From Flavobacteriales bacterium (GTDB taxonomy: Bacteria > Bacteroidota > Bacteroidia > Flavobacteriales > Schleiferiaceae): DNA of 64,000 nucleotides. Below are positions 43,325 to 52,639 of this stretch, piece by piece. The stretch's first letter is position 1. Each line of letters starts with the position of its first letter. The stretch spans positions 85,961 through 149,960 of the forward strand of contig JAAXJR010000030.1 of NCBI GenBank assembly GCA_012269745.1. The letters run 5' to 3'. The position numbers and the translations under genes are program-made. The notes under the pieces were generated by a model. That model was not told the origin of the DNA. It ran no database searches and saw nothing but the letters and a program-made list of their open reading frames with translations.

Positions 43325-46219
43325 TTAATTCAGCGCTTGGTAGAGAACTTCCTGAATATTTGTTCGAACATCGTATTTGCTGAGCTTCCAGTTCTCCATA
43401 TTAGGATAGGTACGGTTGCTTAGAAAGATGTACAACAATTCTTCCTCTGGGTCCATCCAAACCATGGTACCTGTAAAACCAGTGTGACCAAAACTCTTGT
43501 TGGAAGCACAGGTACAGCTAGGCCCGGGACCATCGTCCAACTGGGGACGATCAAAACCTAAACCTCGTCTGTTCTTAAGCTCGCAAAAGGCACAAGCGGT
43601 AAACTTTTCAATGGTCCCTTCTTCGAGATACTTAACCCCTCCATATTCACCACCCCATAGGTACATCTGCATCATTTTGGCAAGGGAATTGGTGTTTGAA
43701 AAAAGGCCGGCATGACCAGCCACTCCGCCCATCATCGCTGCACCCATATCGTGGACGCGTCCATGGACAATCGTATTGCGCCAGTACCCGTCTTCCTCCG
43801 TAGGCACTACTTCCTCCAAGCTAAATCCTTTTTCCAAAGGCTTGTAGGTCAATCGCGAAGCTCCCAAGGGTGCATAAAACGTGGTCCGTACCCACGTATC
43901 TAGAGGCTCGTTATTGCGTTTCTCCAGCATGCGCTGGAACAAGTAATAGCCCAAATCTGAATAGCGGTAGTCGTTGCCCTTGAGTTCACTTTGCTCCAAC
44001 ATGGCATACATAGTATCGCGAATTTCCGGGCGCAAGTAAAGCTCTTCCGTAACCTTGATAGCACCTGGTGTATTACTACTCACGTACCAAAATGCCTTCG
44101 CAGAATCGTTATCGATGGTTCGTAAATAATACGGGATCCAAGCAGGCAAACCGCTTTGATGTGCCAACACATCTTCTAACACTAGATTACCTTTATCTGA
44201 AGTGGCCAACTCTGGCAATTGTTGCCCCACAGTACTCTCTAAAAGCAGTGGTTGTTTCTCGTACCAATTCATCACTCCCGGCAAGGTGGCCGTGATTTTA
44301 GTGACCGAGGCCAGGTCGTAAAGGTCCGTCCATTCAACGGCTTTTTTTTTATCGTAGCTGTGGTACCCAAAGGACTTATCATAAATCACAGTACCGCCTC
44401 GTGCTACCAATATCTGCCCCCCAGGTGTTGCCTCTTTTGAAATGGCAAATTCCATGATAGAATCCACCTTAAGTAATTGCTCGCTACGAACGCCCACTTC
44501 CGAAGGCAAACCATACCCTAAGCGCTTGAAAACCGCGCTTTTGAGACCGCTTCCCTGTGCGCCCCATCCATAGAGCTCGACCGGCAACTTGCCCTTCGTC
44601 CCACGAGCACCGAACAAAAATTGCGGTGCTAATTTTTGTGCCGCGGCATTGTTTTCATACATCACCAACACTTTAGTATTCTCGCCTAATTCCGGATAGG
44701 TCAACAATCCATAAGGGTTGGCAAAGTGCAATACATAAATAGGCTTGCCCGCTGCCTGTATTCCAGAAATCAATGCCTTTTCACTCGAGGTGAGCTTGTA
44801 CCTACGCCATGGATTTTTAGGGTCTTGGTGGAAACTCAAAACTATGGCCTCATGGCGCAATAGCCCTTTGGGGGCAACGTTGGTGAAGTGGTCAAATTTG
44901 GCGTAGCGATCGAGGTATTCGTTCAGTACGTTTACCTCTGGATTGGTCCCGATCGCAATGTGAGCGAATGTACCCTCAACGCTTTGAATAGGGAAAGGTG
45001 CCCTTCCTTTGTCGAGTAAGGTAGCGGCATCGCGAACCAGTCGGAAGGTCAGCTCTTCATTTGATGCAGTGGCATCGGGGTAGCGCGCAGATAATTCACG
45101 CGAAAGTGCACCCTTCTTGGCCCACGCCCAGTGCTGCCAGCTCGAAGAATTTTCTTTTGCCATGAGAATGCGACGCACACGCTTATCGAGTTCCGCCTCG
45201 CTCAGTTCACCGCTTTCAAGGGCAGCAACGAGCTGTTTCGAAGCCTTGGGCACATCCATGGCAAAGAGTAGGATATCATTGCCGGCTTTGAATGCTTCAA
45301 TTTCTAATTGGCCCACAGGAGCAAACTCACTAACGCCTTTCATGTTCAAGGCATCTGTCAACACCAAACCATCGTAGCCCCACTCCTTGCGCAGTATATC
45401 ATTAATAACCTTGGAACTCAAGCTCGTTGGTTTACCTGAGGGTTCTAAAGAAGGGATGTTCAAATGTGCCACCATGATGGAACCGATACCGTTTTGCAGG
45501 ACCGATTTAAAGGGCACCCACTCCACCTCATTTAGTTCTTCGAGCGTCCTATCGACTACTGGTAAGGTTTTATGACTGTCCGATTGGGTATCGCCATGGC
45601 CCGGAAAATGTTTTCCACTCCCCAATACACCAGCCCCTTCCATACCGCGCGTCAAGGCGAGTCCTCTTTGGCTTACTTCAAAGGGATCTGACCCAAAAGA
45701 ACGGGCTCCAATGATTGGATTCTTGGGATTGGTATTGACGTCTAGGACCGGAGAAAAACTCATATGGACGCCTGTTTTGTGACTTTCATAAGCCAATGCC
45801 GCGCCCAAATCTTCCACTAAATCCATATCCTGCACTGCACCAACGGTGAGAGACGTTGGGAATTTATAGGTGCTGTCCAAACGCATCGCCTGGCCCCATT
45901 CCGCATCCTGGCCCACCAGCAAGGGAAGTTTTGAAGCCGCCTGTAAATGCTGAACCAATTTCTTTTGCCGCTCGGCACCGCCCTGCATCACAATCACACC
46001 TCCAATACCGTAGTTCTTCACTAAAGATTCGAGGTAAGCTTGGTGTTTCTCATCCTTGTTGCTGTAGGCAGCGACCATGAATAACTGACCTACTTTCTCC
46101 TCTAAACTCATGGTTTTCAAAAGGCTATCCACCTTTCCAGCTGGGTCTGTTGACTGCGCTTGAACGGATAATGCAGGTAAGAAGAGAGCGAAAAAAAGGA
46201 TATATAGATGACGCTTCAT
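43325..46219 (-). CDS. GH3 glycosidase fused to serine beta-lactamase-like domain
   Basis: A 964-residue secreted protein with a signal peptide (MKRHLYILFFALFLPALSVQAQ). The first half is a NagZ-like GH3 beta-N-acetylhexosaminidase with KHFPGHGDTQSDSHKTLP (His/Asp pair near 203-220) and LVLTDALNMKG with the nucleophile Asp. A middle GH3_C region follows. The last third is a beta-lactamase/class-C esterase fold with LASVTK (Ser-x-x-Lys near 638), YSDLGYYL in place of the usual YxN, and GHTGFTGT near 910. Such fusions are typical in Bacteroidota and are thought to act on peptidoglycan or recycled muropeptides in the periplasm. Confidence 0.9.
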   Translation of the reverse strand: MKRHLYILFFALFLPALSVQAQSTDPAGKVDSLLKTMSLEEKVGQLFMVAAYSNKDEKHQAYLESLVKNYGIGGVIVMQGGAERQKKLVQHLQAASKLPLLVGQDAEWGQAMRLDSTYKFPTSLTVGAVQDMDLVEDLGAALAYESHKTGVHMSFSPVLDVNTNPKNPIIGARSFGSDPFEVSQRGLALTRGMEGAGVLGSGKHFPGHGDTQSDSHKTLPVVDRTLEELNEVEWVPFKSVLQNGIGSIMVAHLNIPSLEPSGKPTSLSSKVINDILRKEWGYDGLVLTDALNMKGVSEFAPVGQLEIEAFKAGNDILLFAMDVPKASKQLVAALESGELSEAELDKRVRRILMAKENSSSWQHWAWAKKGALSRELSARYPDATASNEELTFRLVRDAATLLDKGRAPFPIQSVEGTFAHIAIGTNPEVNVLNEYLDRYAKFDHFTNVAPKGLLRHEAIVLSFHQDPKNPWRRYKLTSSEKALISGIQAAGKPIYVLHFANPYGLLTYPELGENTKVLVMYENNAAAQKLAPQFLFGARGTKGKLPVELYGWGAQGSGLKSAVFKRLGYGLPSEVGVRSEQLLKVDSIMEFAISKEATPGGQILVARGGTVIYDKSFGYHSYDKKKAVEWTDLYDLASVTKITATLPGVMNWYEKQPLLLESTVGQQLPELATSDKGNLVLEDVLAHQSGLPAWIPYYLRTIDNDSAKAFWYVSSNTPGAIKVTEELYLRPEIRDTMYAMLEQSELKGNDYRYSDLGYYLFQRMLEKRNNEPLDTWVRTTFYAPLGASRLTYKPLEKGFSLEEVVPTEEDGYWRNTIVHGRVHDMGAAMMGGVAGHAGLFSNTNSLAKMMQMYLWGGEYGGVKYLEEGTIEKFTACAFCELKNRRGLGFDRPQLDDGPGPSCTCASNKSFGHTGFTGTMVWMDPEEELLYIFLSNRTYPNMENWKLSKYDVRTNIQEVLYQALN

Positions 46220-46246
46220 AGAGTCGTAAAAATGGCTTGAGGTTAT

Positions 46247-46254
46247 TACCTTTG
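46247..46254 (+). promoter_or_regulatory. -7 promoter element of the mutL operon
   Basis: TACCTTTG matches TAnnTTTG, 22 bases before the ATG of the small gene ahead of mutL. Confidence 0.5.
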
Positions 46255-46276
46255 AGAAAGGAGAAGTTAAGACAAT

Positions 46277-46552
46277 ATGGGATTTTTCGCACGTAATCAA
46301 CCTCGCGGTTTTCAACATCAGGCACGCTTTCACGACGAGCGTAAAGAGCGTTTGAAATTGTTGGAGCGTCCTGAAGGTGAAGACGAAATTCCATTTGACA
46401 ACAAAGAGAAATACAGACAGCGTATACGCGACAACTGGGACCTGCGCCGTGCACAGAGTGCTGGCAAGAGCGACGGTTATGCCAAACGACTCATATACAG
46501 TCTCATCTTCCTTCTTCTCGTTATCTTTTTCGCCGCCAAATTCCTTTTATGA
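46277..46552 (+). CDS. Small tail-anchored membrane protein ahead of mutL
   Basis: A 91-residue protein with a basic, charged front (RFHDERKERLKLLERPEGEDE) and a single C-terminal membrane span (about residues 71-90, LIYSLIFLLLVIFFAAKFLL). A small protein in this place is common ahead of mutL in Flavobacteriia; some databases mislabel it as a riboflavin synthase subunit, which nothing here supports. The stop overlaps the mutL start by four bases (ATGA). Confidence 0.7.
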   Translation: MGFFARNQPRGFQHQARFHDERKERLKLLERPEGEDEIPFDNKEKYRQRIRDNWDLRRAQSAGKSDGYAKRLIYSLIFLLLVIFFAAKFLL

Positions 46553-48363
46553 CCGCATTGATTTCCGTTTTACCCGACCACGTTGCTAACCAGATTGCTG
46601 CGGGTGAGGTTGTGCAACGACCTGCCTCTGTAGTAAAGGAATTATTAGAAAACAGCATTGATGCTGGAGCCACAAAAATCACGCTCAGCCTAACAGGTGC
46701 CGGAAAAACAGCAATTGTAGTCAGCGATAATGGCAGTGGAATGAATGCGGCCGATGCAGAACTTTGTTTCCGCCGTCATGCCACCTCAAAGATTTCTTCT
46801 GCCGATGACCTCTTTAACCTTAACACGCGCGGTTTCCGTGGGGAGGCCATGGCTTCTATTGCTGCCGTAGCGCATGTGCAATTGAAGACCAATACAGCGG
46901 GCAGCGAAATGGGAACCTCGTTGAAGCTCGAGGATGGAAAAATCACAGCAAACCTTCCTTATCCCGGGCCACAGGGGAGTATTGTGGAGGTAAAGAACCT
47001 ATTTTACAATGTCCCAGCGAGACGTAAATTCTTGAAGAACGATAGAATAGAATTAAGGCATTGTATTGATGAATTTCATCGTGTCGCCCTAGTGCATTCA
47101 GATATCGAATGGGTATTGAAGAGTGACGAAAAGGTCATGTTTCATTTGATGCCGGAAAATTCTCGCAGACGAATTAGTGCCATTTTTGGGCGGAAATTCG
47201 ATGAGAAATTGGTTCCGATCAGCGAGGATACCAATGTGGTGAAGGTGGAAGGTTTTGTGCTTAAGCCAGAGTTTGCCAAGAAGAAGCGTGGTGAGCAGTT
47301 CTTCTTTGTCAACGGCCGATTCATCAAATCGCCCTACTTACACAACGCCATCCGTGAAGCCTTTGAGGAAGTATTGAGTGCGGAGCATCACCCAGGATAC
47401 TTTCTGTTTCTAGAAGTGGACCCGAACGGACTAGATGTCAACATCCATCCTACTAAAACTGAGGTGAAATTTGAAGACGAGCGTGCTATTTACGCCGTGT
47501 TACGCAGTGCTGCGCGTCACGCCATTGGTCAGTTTAATGTAGCCCCGGCTATTGACTTCAATTCGGAGGTTAGTTTTTCTGTGCCTCCTATGCCCAAAGG
47601 ACATATTCCGCAACAGCCAAAAATTCGCGTAAATCCAAATTTCAATCCGTTTGAACCGGATAACAACATCAGTCGACCCCAACTAAGGACGCCTGACCAG
47701 CAATACGAGCGCATCAAGAATGAAAAGATGCTCAACACGAATCCAGAGATTGAGGTTAGCGCCTTGGGGGATACTTTGGAAAGTTTTTGGTCGGATGAAG
47801 ATCAGATTGATAGTGGCAAGAGTAAAAGCAAGGTGCTCTCTTGGGGTAAGTTTATGGTGACGATTTTAGGGAGCAAGCTGCTTCTTATAAATACAAAGCA
47901 AGCGCAAATTAGGGTACAGTTCGATCAAATTTGGTCGAAGCTTGAAGGGGCGAGTGTAGCCTCGCAACAATTGCTCTTCCCAGAGCAAATGCACATCACA
48001 CCTTCAGACGCACTACTTTTAGATGAATTCGCAGGTCAGTTTGCTTTAGCCGGTTTCGACTGGAACCTCAGTGCCGATAGAACTACGGTTGAGATTGTTG
48101 GGGCACCTGTCGTTTTGGCACCCGAAAATGCCAAAGGCGCGATGGAACGATTTATGGAAGAACTTAGCTCCATGGAGGATGTAAGTGAATCCAAAGTATT
48201 GAAAGCGTTTGCGTTAGAATTGGCCACAAAAACTGCAGATAGCTCACTAAGTACAGAGGCTATGGAACATTTAAGGGAGCAACTCTTTAGTAGTTCGAAC
48301 CCAAGTGTGGGGCCAAATGGCAAAAAAATTATAACTGAACTCCAACAGGAGGATCTTGTTTAA
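46549..48363 (+). CDS. mutL: DNA mismatch repair protein MutL without endonuclease motifs
   Basis: A 604-residue mismatch repair ATPase. The GHKL ATPase is intact: ELLENSIDAGA (31-41), SDNGSGM (59-65) and TRGFRGEAMASI (near 93-104). FFVNGRFIKSPYL is the loop near 250-262. In the C-terminal dimerisation domain the endonuclease motif DQHAxxER-E is replaced by INTKQAQIRVQFD (near 448), and the CPHGRP motif by VGPNGKKI (near 586), so the protein should not cut DNA by the usual metal site. Coupled upstream to a small membrane protein gene; followed by two rhomboid genes. Confidence 0.95.
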   Translation: MTALISVLPDHVANQIAAGEVVQRPASVVKELLENSIDAGATKITLSLTGAGKTAIVVSDNGSGMNAADAELCFRRHATSKISSADDLFNLNTRGFRGEAMASIAAVAHVQLKTNTAGSEMGTSLKLEDGKITANLPYPGPQGSIVEVKNLFYNVPARRKFLKNDRIELRHCIDEFHRVALVHSDIEWVLKSDEKVMFHLMPENSRRRISAIFGRKFDEKLVPISEDTNVVKVEGFVLKPEFAKKKRGEQFFFVNGRFIKSPYLHNAIREAFEEVLSAEHHPGYFLFLEVDPNGLDVNIHPTKTEVKFEDERAIYAVLRSAARHAIGQFNVAPAIDFNSEVSFSVPPMPKGHIPQQPKIRVNPNFNPFEPDNNISRPQLRTPDQQYERIKNEKMLNTNPEIEVSALGDTLESFWSDEDQIDSGKSKSKVLSWGKFMVTILGSKLLLINTKQAQIRVQFDQIWSKLEGASVASQQLLFPEQMHITPSDALLLDEFAGQFALAGFDWNLSADRTTVEIVGAPVVLAPENAKGAMERFMEELSSMEDVSESKVLKAFALELATKTADSSLSTEAMEHLREQLFSSSNPSVGPNGKKIITELQQEDLV

Positions 48364-48369
48364 CTTTAT

Positions 48370-49101
48370 ATGATTGCACAGCAACGCTTTAGCTTAATGC
48401 CCACCGTTGTAAAGAACTTGCTCATTATCAACGGCTTGTTCTTTATGGGGATGATCAGTTTTCGTTCCACATTTGGCATTGACATTACAGATTGGCTAGG
48501 ATTGTACTTTCCAGCCAGCGACAGTTTCATCCCATCACAGCTCGTGACACACATGTTCATGCATGGGAACCTTGGGCACATAGCCACGAACATGATCATG
48601 CTTTGGTTCTTGGGTAGCGCCATGGAGAATTACTGGGGATCACAGAGATTTTTGATCTATTACGTACTCACAGGCCTCGGAGCAAGCGCATTACAGATAG
48701 CGGTGAACGCCTATGAATACTATTCTCTAGCAGCTAGCCTTAGCCCTGAAAACTTGCAAGTTGTTGTGAACGAAGGGGCGGACCTCATTGCACGAGGATA
48801 CAATTATACCAACAGTACCATGGGTGCACTAAATAGGCTGCTCAATACGCCCATGGTAGGTGCTTCTGGTGCAGTATTCGGTGTTCTTTTAGCATTTGGT
48901 ATGACCTTCCCTAACCAAGTTATCTATCTCAACTTCTTCTTCCCGATTAAGGCGAAATATTTTGTGATCGGCTATGGCTTACTCGAACTCTACAATGGCT
49001 TCTCCACCAGCAACAGTGGTATTGCTCACTTTGCCCACTTAGGCGGGATGTTATTTGGCTTTTTGTTAATCCGCAAGTGGAGAAAAAGTAGGTATCTTTA
49101 A
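48370..49101 (+). CDS. Rhomboid intramembrane serine protease
   Basis: A 243-residue protease with about six membrane spans that cleaves membrane anchors of partner proteins. Early HMFMHGNLGHIATNMIMLWF is the rhomboid H/N helix, GASGAVFG holds the catalytic Ser (near 167) and HFAHLGGM the catalytic His (near 223). An unusual long loop (about 117-160) sits between the third and fourth spans, with acidic and Asn-rich residues. It follows mutL by six bases and precedes a second rhomboid. Confidence 0.9.
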   Translation: MIAQQRFSLMPTVVKNLLIINGLFFMGMISFRSTFGIDITDWLGLYFPASDSFIPSQLVTHMFMHGNLGHIATNMIMLWFLGSAMENYWGSQRFLIYYVLTGLGASALQIAVNAYEYYSLAASLSPENLQVVVNEGADLIARGYNYTNSTMGALNRLLNTPMVGASGAVFGVLLAFGMTFPNQVIYLNFFFPIKAKYFVIGYGLLELYNGFSTSNSGIAHFAHLGGMLFGFLLIRKWRKSRYL

Positions 49102-49123
49102 TCCACTAGTAGAAGTATAGCTA

Positions 49124-50029
49124 ATGAGCAGTTTATTCGAAAGAGCCAAACAAGACGCATTCAAAGGAGATTACCTCACCAGGTTGTTGTATTTGAATAT
49201 TTCTGTTTTTCTGCTCTTCGCGCTCTCCAACGCCTTTACCAGTCTATTTACTGGAAACTTTGGACTCATTCCGAACCTTGCCGATGACCTGTTGGCATTG
49301 CCTTCCGACCCTTTGCGCTTACTCCTACGTCCTTGGACATTGTTGACCTACATGTTCACGCACTTTGGATTTAGACACATCCTCTTCAACATGATTGTGC
49401 TTTATTTCTCAGGCAAAATCCTCATGGAATACCTGGGAGAGAAACGCATGCTTGCCTTGTACATCTACGGCGGTATTGGCGGAGGTTTGCTGTATATCAT
49501 TTTATACAATATCAGTCCAATTCTAGGTCAAGGTTCCATGGTAGGCGCTAGCGCAGGCTGTATTTCGGTGCTTGTCGCAGGAGCTTTGTACATGCCTCAA
49601 ATGCCCGTACGTCTTTGGGGCATTTTCGAAATCAAATATTGGATGCTCGCCGCCGGAATCGTTACCCTAGACGTGCTGAACCTCACTGGATCAAATGCCG
49701 GAGGGCACATTGCACACCTGGGCGGAGCCATAGTCGCCTTCTTCTTCATTCGCAGTATGCGCCAAGGCCACGAATGGAATGTCTACCTGTTCCAAATCAT
49801 TGACGCCGTACGAAACATGCTCTTTAGACCAAAATCGAAAAAGAAACGCCGAGGTTTCAGCTTTGGTGAAAGCAGCTACGTCAAATACGAAGAAGTAAAA
49901 ACCCCGAAGAAGGAAGCCCCTAATACCGCCAAAATGGATGCCATCTTGGACAAGATTAAAGAGAAAGGCTACGACAGTCTTTCCAAAGAGGAGAAAGCCT
50001 ACTTGTTCAAGATATCCAACGAAGAGTGA
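49124..50029 (+). CDS. Second rhomboid protease with C-terminal extension
   Basis: A 301-residue rhomboid. HFGFRHILFNMIVLYF holds the first conserved His/Asn, GASAG the nucleophile Ser (near 142), and HIAHLGGA the His (near 198). A cytoplasmic C-terminal tail of about 80 residues follows the last span, rich in Lys and with PKSKKKRRGFSFGESSY and a helical end, often seen in this phylum. It is 22 bases after the first rhomboid, and its TGA overlaps the GTG of the next gene. Confidence 0.9.
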   Translation: MSSLFERAKQDAFKGDYLTRLLYLNISVFLLFALSNAFTSLFTGNFGLIPNLADDLLALPSDPLRLLLRPWTLLTYMFTHFGFRHILFNMIVLYFSGKILMEYLGEKRMLALYIYGGIGGGLLYIILYNISPILGQGSMVGASAGCISVLVAGALYMPQMPVRLWGIFEIKYWMLAAGIVTLDVLNLTGSNAGGHIAHLGGAIVAFFFIRSMRQGHEWNVYLFQIIDAVRNMLFRPKSKKKRRGFSFGESSYVKYEEVKTPKKEAPNTAKMDAILDKIKEKGYDSLSKEEKAYLFKISNEE

Positions 50030-51096
50030 GAAAACGCCGGTTCATACTGAAGTGGATCAATCGTCTACTACTCCTATTGACCATCCTTTGTGGTGTAGGC
50101 TCTCTTCTACCCTCGGACACTCTCCCCGGATCTAGCCTCCTTTCCCTAGCCTTCCCCGTATTCATCATTCCGCACATCTTCTTCTTCCTGTTAACGCTCC
50201 GGTTCTCTCCTAAGCGTATCCTTCCCAACTTCTTCGGTATCGGGCTCACCTTGATTCCTGCACTTGCTCAATTCCCTTATGCCAAGCCACAGGAGGAACC
50301 CGAAAACGCTGTGAAAATTGCCACCTACAACGTGCGCGCTTTCTACCAGGTAGATGATGCGTCCAAGAAAATGCGTCAGTGGGTAGCAGACCAAGGCGTT
50401 GATGTGCTCTGTATGCAAGAAGTACGCAGGCCAGGATATTATCCTGTAGACCAGGAATTCAGCCACTTAGCATTCGCACCTAAATGGAGCGGCTACAGCG
50501 TGGGCATCTTCTCCAAGTACCCTATCATTTACAAAGAGCCGCTGATCTTCTCCTACGTTGACGAAAACGAAGAGTACCCGAAAGGTAGTGCTGGTCTTGC
50601 GGACATTGTCCTGCCTTGGGATACCGTTAGATTCATCAATGTTCACCTGAATTCCACCGGTGTTCGAGACGGTGACATGAGTGTCAGTGCAGATACTGAC
50701 GAGCTCATCGCCAGGGGTAAATTCATTGCGCGCAAACTGGCAGGCTCTGACCATGTGCGTGGACTCCAAAGTAAATCGGTTTTAGAATGGATCGAGGCCA
50801 GTCCGCACCCGGTGGTTTTATGCGGCGATTTCAACAGCGTCCCTGGCGGCAATCTTTATGTACGTTTACTGCGTAAGTTGGAGGATCCTTATCTATTCAA
50901 AGGCTCTGGTAAAATGGGAAGCTTCGAGCCGCTTAAGCGCCGATACTTGCCAATTAAAATTGACTGGACCTTGCACAGCGAAGGAATTGAGAGCTATGAC
51001 CAGCATATCGACCATATCAACCTCAGCGATCACTATCCTCTTGTAACCACCATTGGTCCTCCAAAGAAAGAACAAGCTAGTCCTGAGGAAGAATAA
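50026..51096 (+). CDS. Membrane-anchored endonuclease/exonuclease/phosphatase family protein
   Basis: A 356-residue protein with three N-terminal membrane spans (about 10-30, 37-61 and 66-83) and an outward- or inward-facing EEP domain: VKIATYNVRAF (96-106), LCMQEVRRPGYYPV (Glu), NVHLNST, LCGDFNSVPG, and IDHINLSDHYPLV (Asp-His end). This fold hydrolyses phosphodiesters in DNA, lipids or inositol compounds; the substrate is unknown. It starts with a GTG overlapping the second rhomboid (GTGA), which fits a mutL-rhomboid-rhomboid-EEP operon seen elsewhere in Flavobacteriia. The end overlaps the convergent lipoprotein by 20 bases. Confidence 0.86.
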   Translation: MRKRRFILKWINRLLLLLTILCGVGSLLPSDTLPGSSLLSLAFPVFIIPHIFFFLLTLRFSPKRILPNFFGIGLTLIPALAQFPYAKPQEEPENAVKIATYNVRAFYQVDDASKKMRQWVADQGVDVLCMQEVRRPGYYPVDQEFSHLAFAPKWSGYSVGIFSKYPIIYKEPLIFSYVDENEEYPKGSAGLADIVLPWDTVRFINVHLNSTGVRDGDMSVSADTDELIARGKFIARKLAGSDHVRGLQSKSVLEWIEASPHPVVLCGDFNSVPGGNLYVRLLRKLEDPYLFKGSGKMGSFEPLKRRYLPIKIDWTLHSEGIESYDQHIDHINLSDHYPLVTTIGPPKKEQASPEEE

Positions 51097-52639
51097 CCTC
51101 ATTCAAAAGCAGGGCGTTTAACGCATTGGTCTTCAACCCCTCTACTCCTCGCGGGAATACTCGAATAACCTCATCGTAGTACAGAGGCACACAAGCGGCA
51201 TCACGCATCAACAAGGAATCTGCACGGGCGGCAATCTCCGACTTATTACTATCTGCCGCCACAACCAATTCCTCATACAAGAGATCATAAGCCCCATTAG
51301 AATACCTCGAATAATTAGGTCCCGCCGGCGCCTTCATTGCCGAGGCAAAGAGCAACACGTAATTCTCTGCATCAGGATAATCGGCAATCCACGACGCACG
51401 GAAAAAATCCAACGTTCCAGCACTCTTCTCACTGCGCAGCGTCGCAGAAGGCACTATATCAACGCCGATTGACCAACCTAATTGGCCCAAAGCCCCCTGA
51501 ACGAACTCACAAATGTCCCTATAATTTGCCACTGTCGTTAAAGTCAATTCTGGTAATTCCTCATAAGATTGTAGTAGGGCCTTTACGCTATCAGGCTGAT
51601 ACGAGATACCCACTCCGCCGGCATACCCAGGAAGCCCATACGGTATTATACCTCCACTTGCAGGACGACCAATACCGCTTCTGAGCAGCTCCATCATCTG
51701 CACCCGATCTATTCCAGCGTTAATCGCCCAACGTAGCTCATAAGGAATCCGAGCCTCGGCGTTGAACAACAAGAATTCAGTATTAAGAAACGGACTGCGC
51801 TCGATCACATGAGCCGTTTCGTAGCGCTTTTGTAATAGACCGTCTTTGGTTAGAAGATCATCTTTGAAGCTAGGGTCAATGTTGGGAAGCAGATCAAATG
51901 TACCCACCAAATACTCTAAAAAGGCACTTTGCTGGTCAGGCAAAAACGACACACTAATACCGTCGAGATAAGGCAATGGTTGACCTTCCTTATCTCTACG
52001 CCAATAGTTCTCATTCCTATGCAGGATAAGTTTTTCGCCGTAGTGCCATTTATGGAATTTAAAAGGGCCGCTACCACCAGCTTCAGTAGCGAGTGTGCCC
52101 CTATGTGCAGCGACAGAATCTACCACCGAACAATAGGGCATGGTCAGCAGCGATGGGAAGGCGGCAAAAGGTTCAGTTAATTCTATTTGAAGCGTGGAAT
52201 CGTTCGGTGAAGTGATGTTCTTCACACGTTCCAGCACCCAAGCACCGGGTGATGCCGTAGCTGGATCAACGAGGCGATCAAAGGAGAATTTGACGTCTGA
52301 GGAAGTCACCCTTCTACCGCAATGGAAATAGGCCTCTCTTAAATGGAAGGTATACAGTGAACCACTGGTCTCATAATTTTTAGCTAATGCTGGCTTAACC
52401 TCATTGTTTTCATCTAAGTTGAACAGGCCTTCATACAACTGTCCCACCGCCCAAATAGTGCTTTTATCTCGAGCAAAGGCGGGATCCAATGTAGGTATAC
52501 CCGACGGCTCGTTGTAGCGGAAAACCATCTTATCGCTATGATCTTCACGACCACAGCTAGAGAGCAGCAACTTAGCAGCTACAAAAAAGCCCCCAATAAA
52601 GGAGGCTTTCTTAATAATATGAAGCTTCTTAAGCGTCAA
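51077..52639 (-). CDS. Oligopeptide-type ABC solute-binding lipoprotein
   Basis: A periplasmic SBP_bac_5 type lipoprotein of 520 residues that would capture peptides or similar ligands. The signal ends in LLSSC (Cys29), after the basic KKLHIIKKA. Family features are LDPAFARDKSTIWAVGQLYEGL, GSGPFKFHKWHYGEKLILHRN and ELRWAINAGIDRVQMMELL. The start is not an ATG: the only sensible one I find is a TTG at 52639, inside the end of gyrB (11-base overlap); other in-frame codons lie deeper in gyrB. No permease or ATPase gene is adjacent, so it may be an orphan subunit. Confidence 0.82.
   Translation of the reverse strand: MTLKKLHIIKKASFIGGFFVAAKLLLSSCGREDHSDKMVFRYNEPSGIPTLDPAFARDKSTIWAVGQLYEGLFNLDENNEVKPALAKNYETSGSLYTFHLREAYFHCGRRVTSSDVKFSFDRLVDPATASPGAWVLERVKNITSPNDSTLQIELTEPFAAFPSLLTMPYCSVVDSVAAHRGTLATEAGGSGPFKFHKWHYGEKLILHRNENYWRRDKEGQPLPYLDGISVSFLPDQQSAFLEYLVGTFDLLPNIDPSFKDDLLTKDGLLQKRYETAHVIERSPFLNTEFLLFNAEARIPYELRWAINAGIDRVQMMELLRSGIGRPASGGIIPYGLPGYAGGVGISYQPDSVKALLQSYEELPELTLTTVANYRDICEFVQGALGQLGWSIGVDIVPSATLRSEKSAGTLDFFRASWIADYPDAENYVLLFASAMKAPAGPNYSRYSNGAYDLLYEELVVAADSNKSEIAARADSLLMRDAACVPLYYDEVIRVFPRGVEGLKTNALNALLLNEVILPQD

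Noticed and set aside
43325-46219. A beta-lactamase resistance gene
   Set aside because: The SxxK-type domain is fused to a GH3 glycosidase and has YSD in place of YxN; such fusions in Bacteroidota are thought to act on peptidoglycan, not antibiotics.
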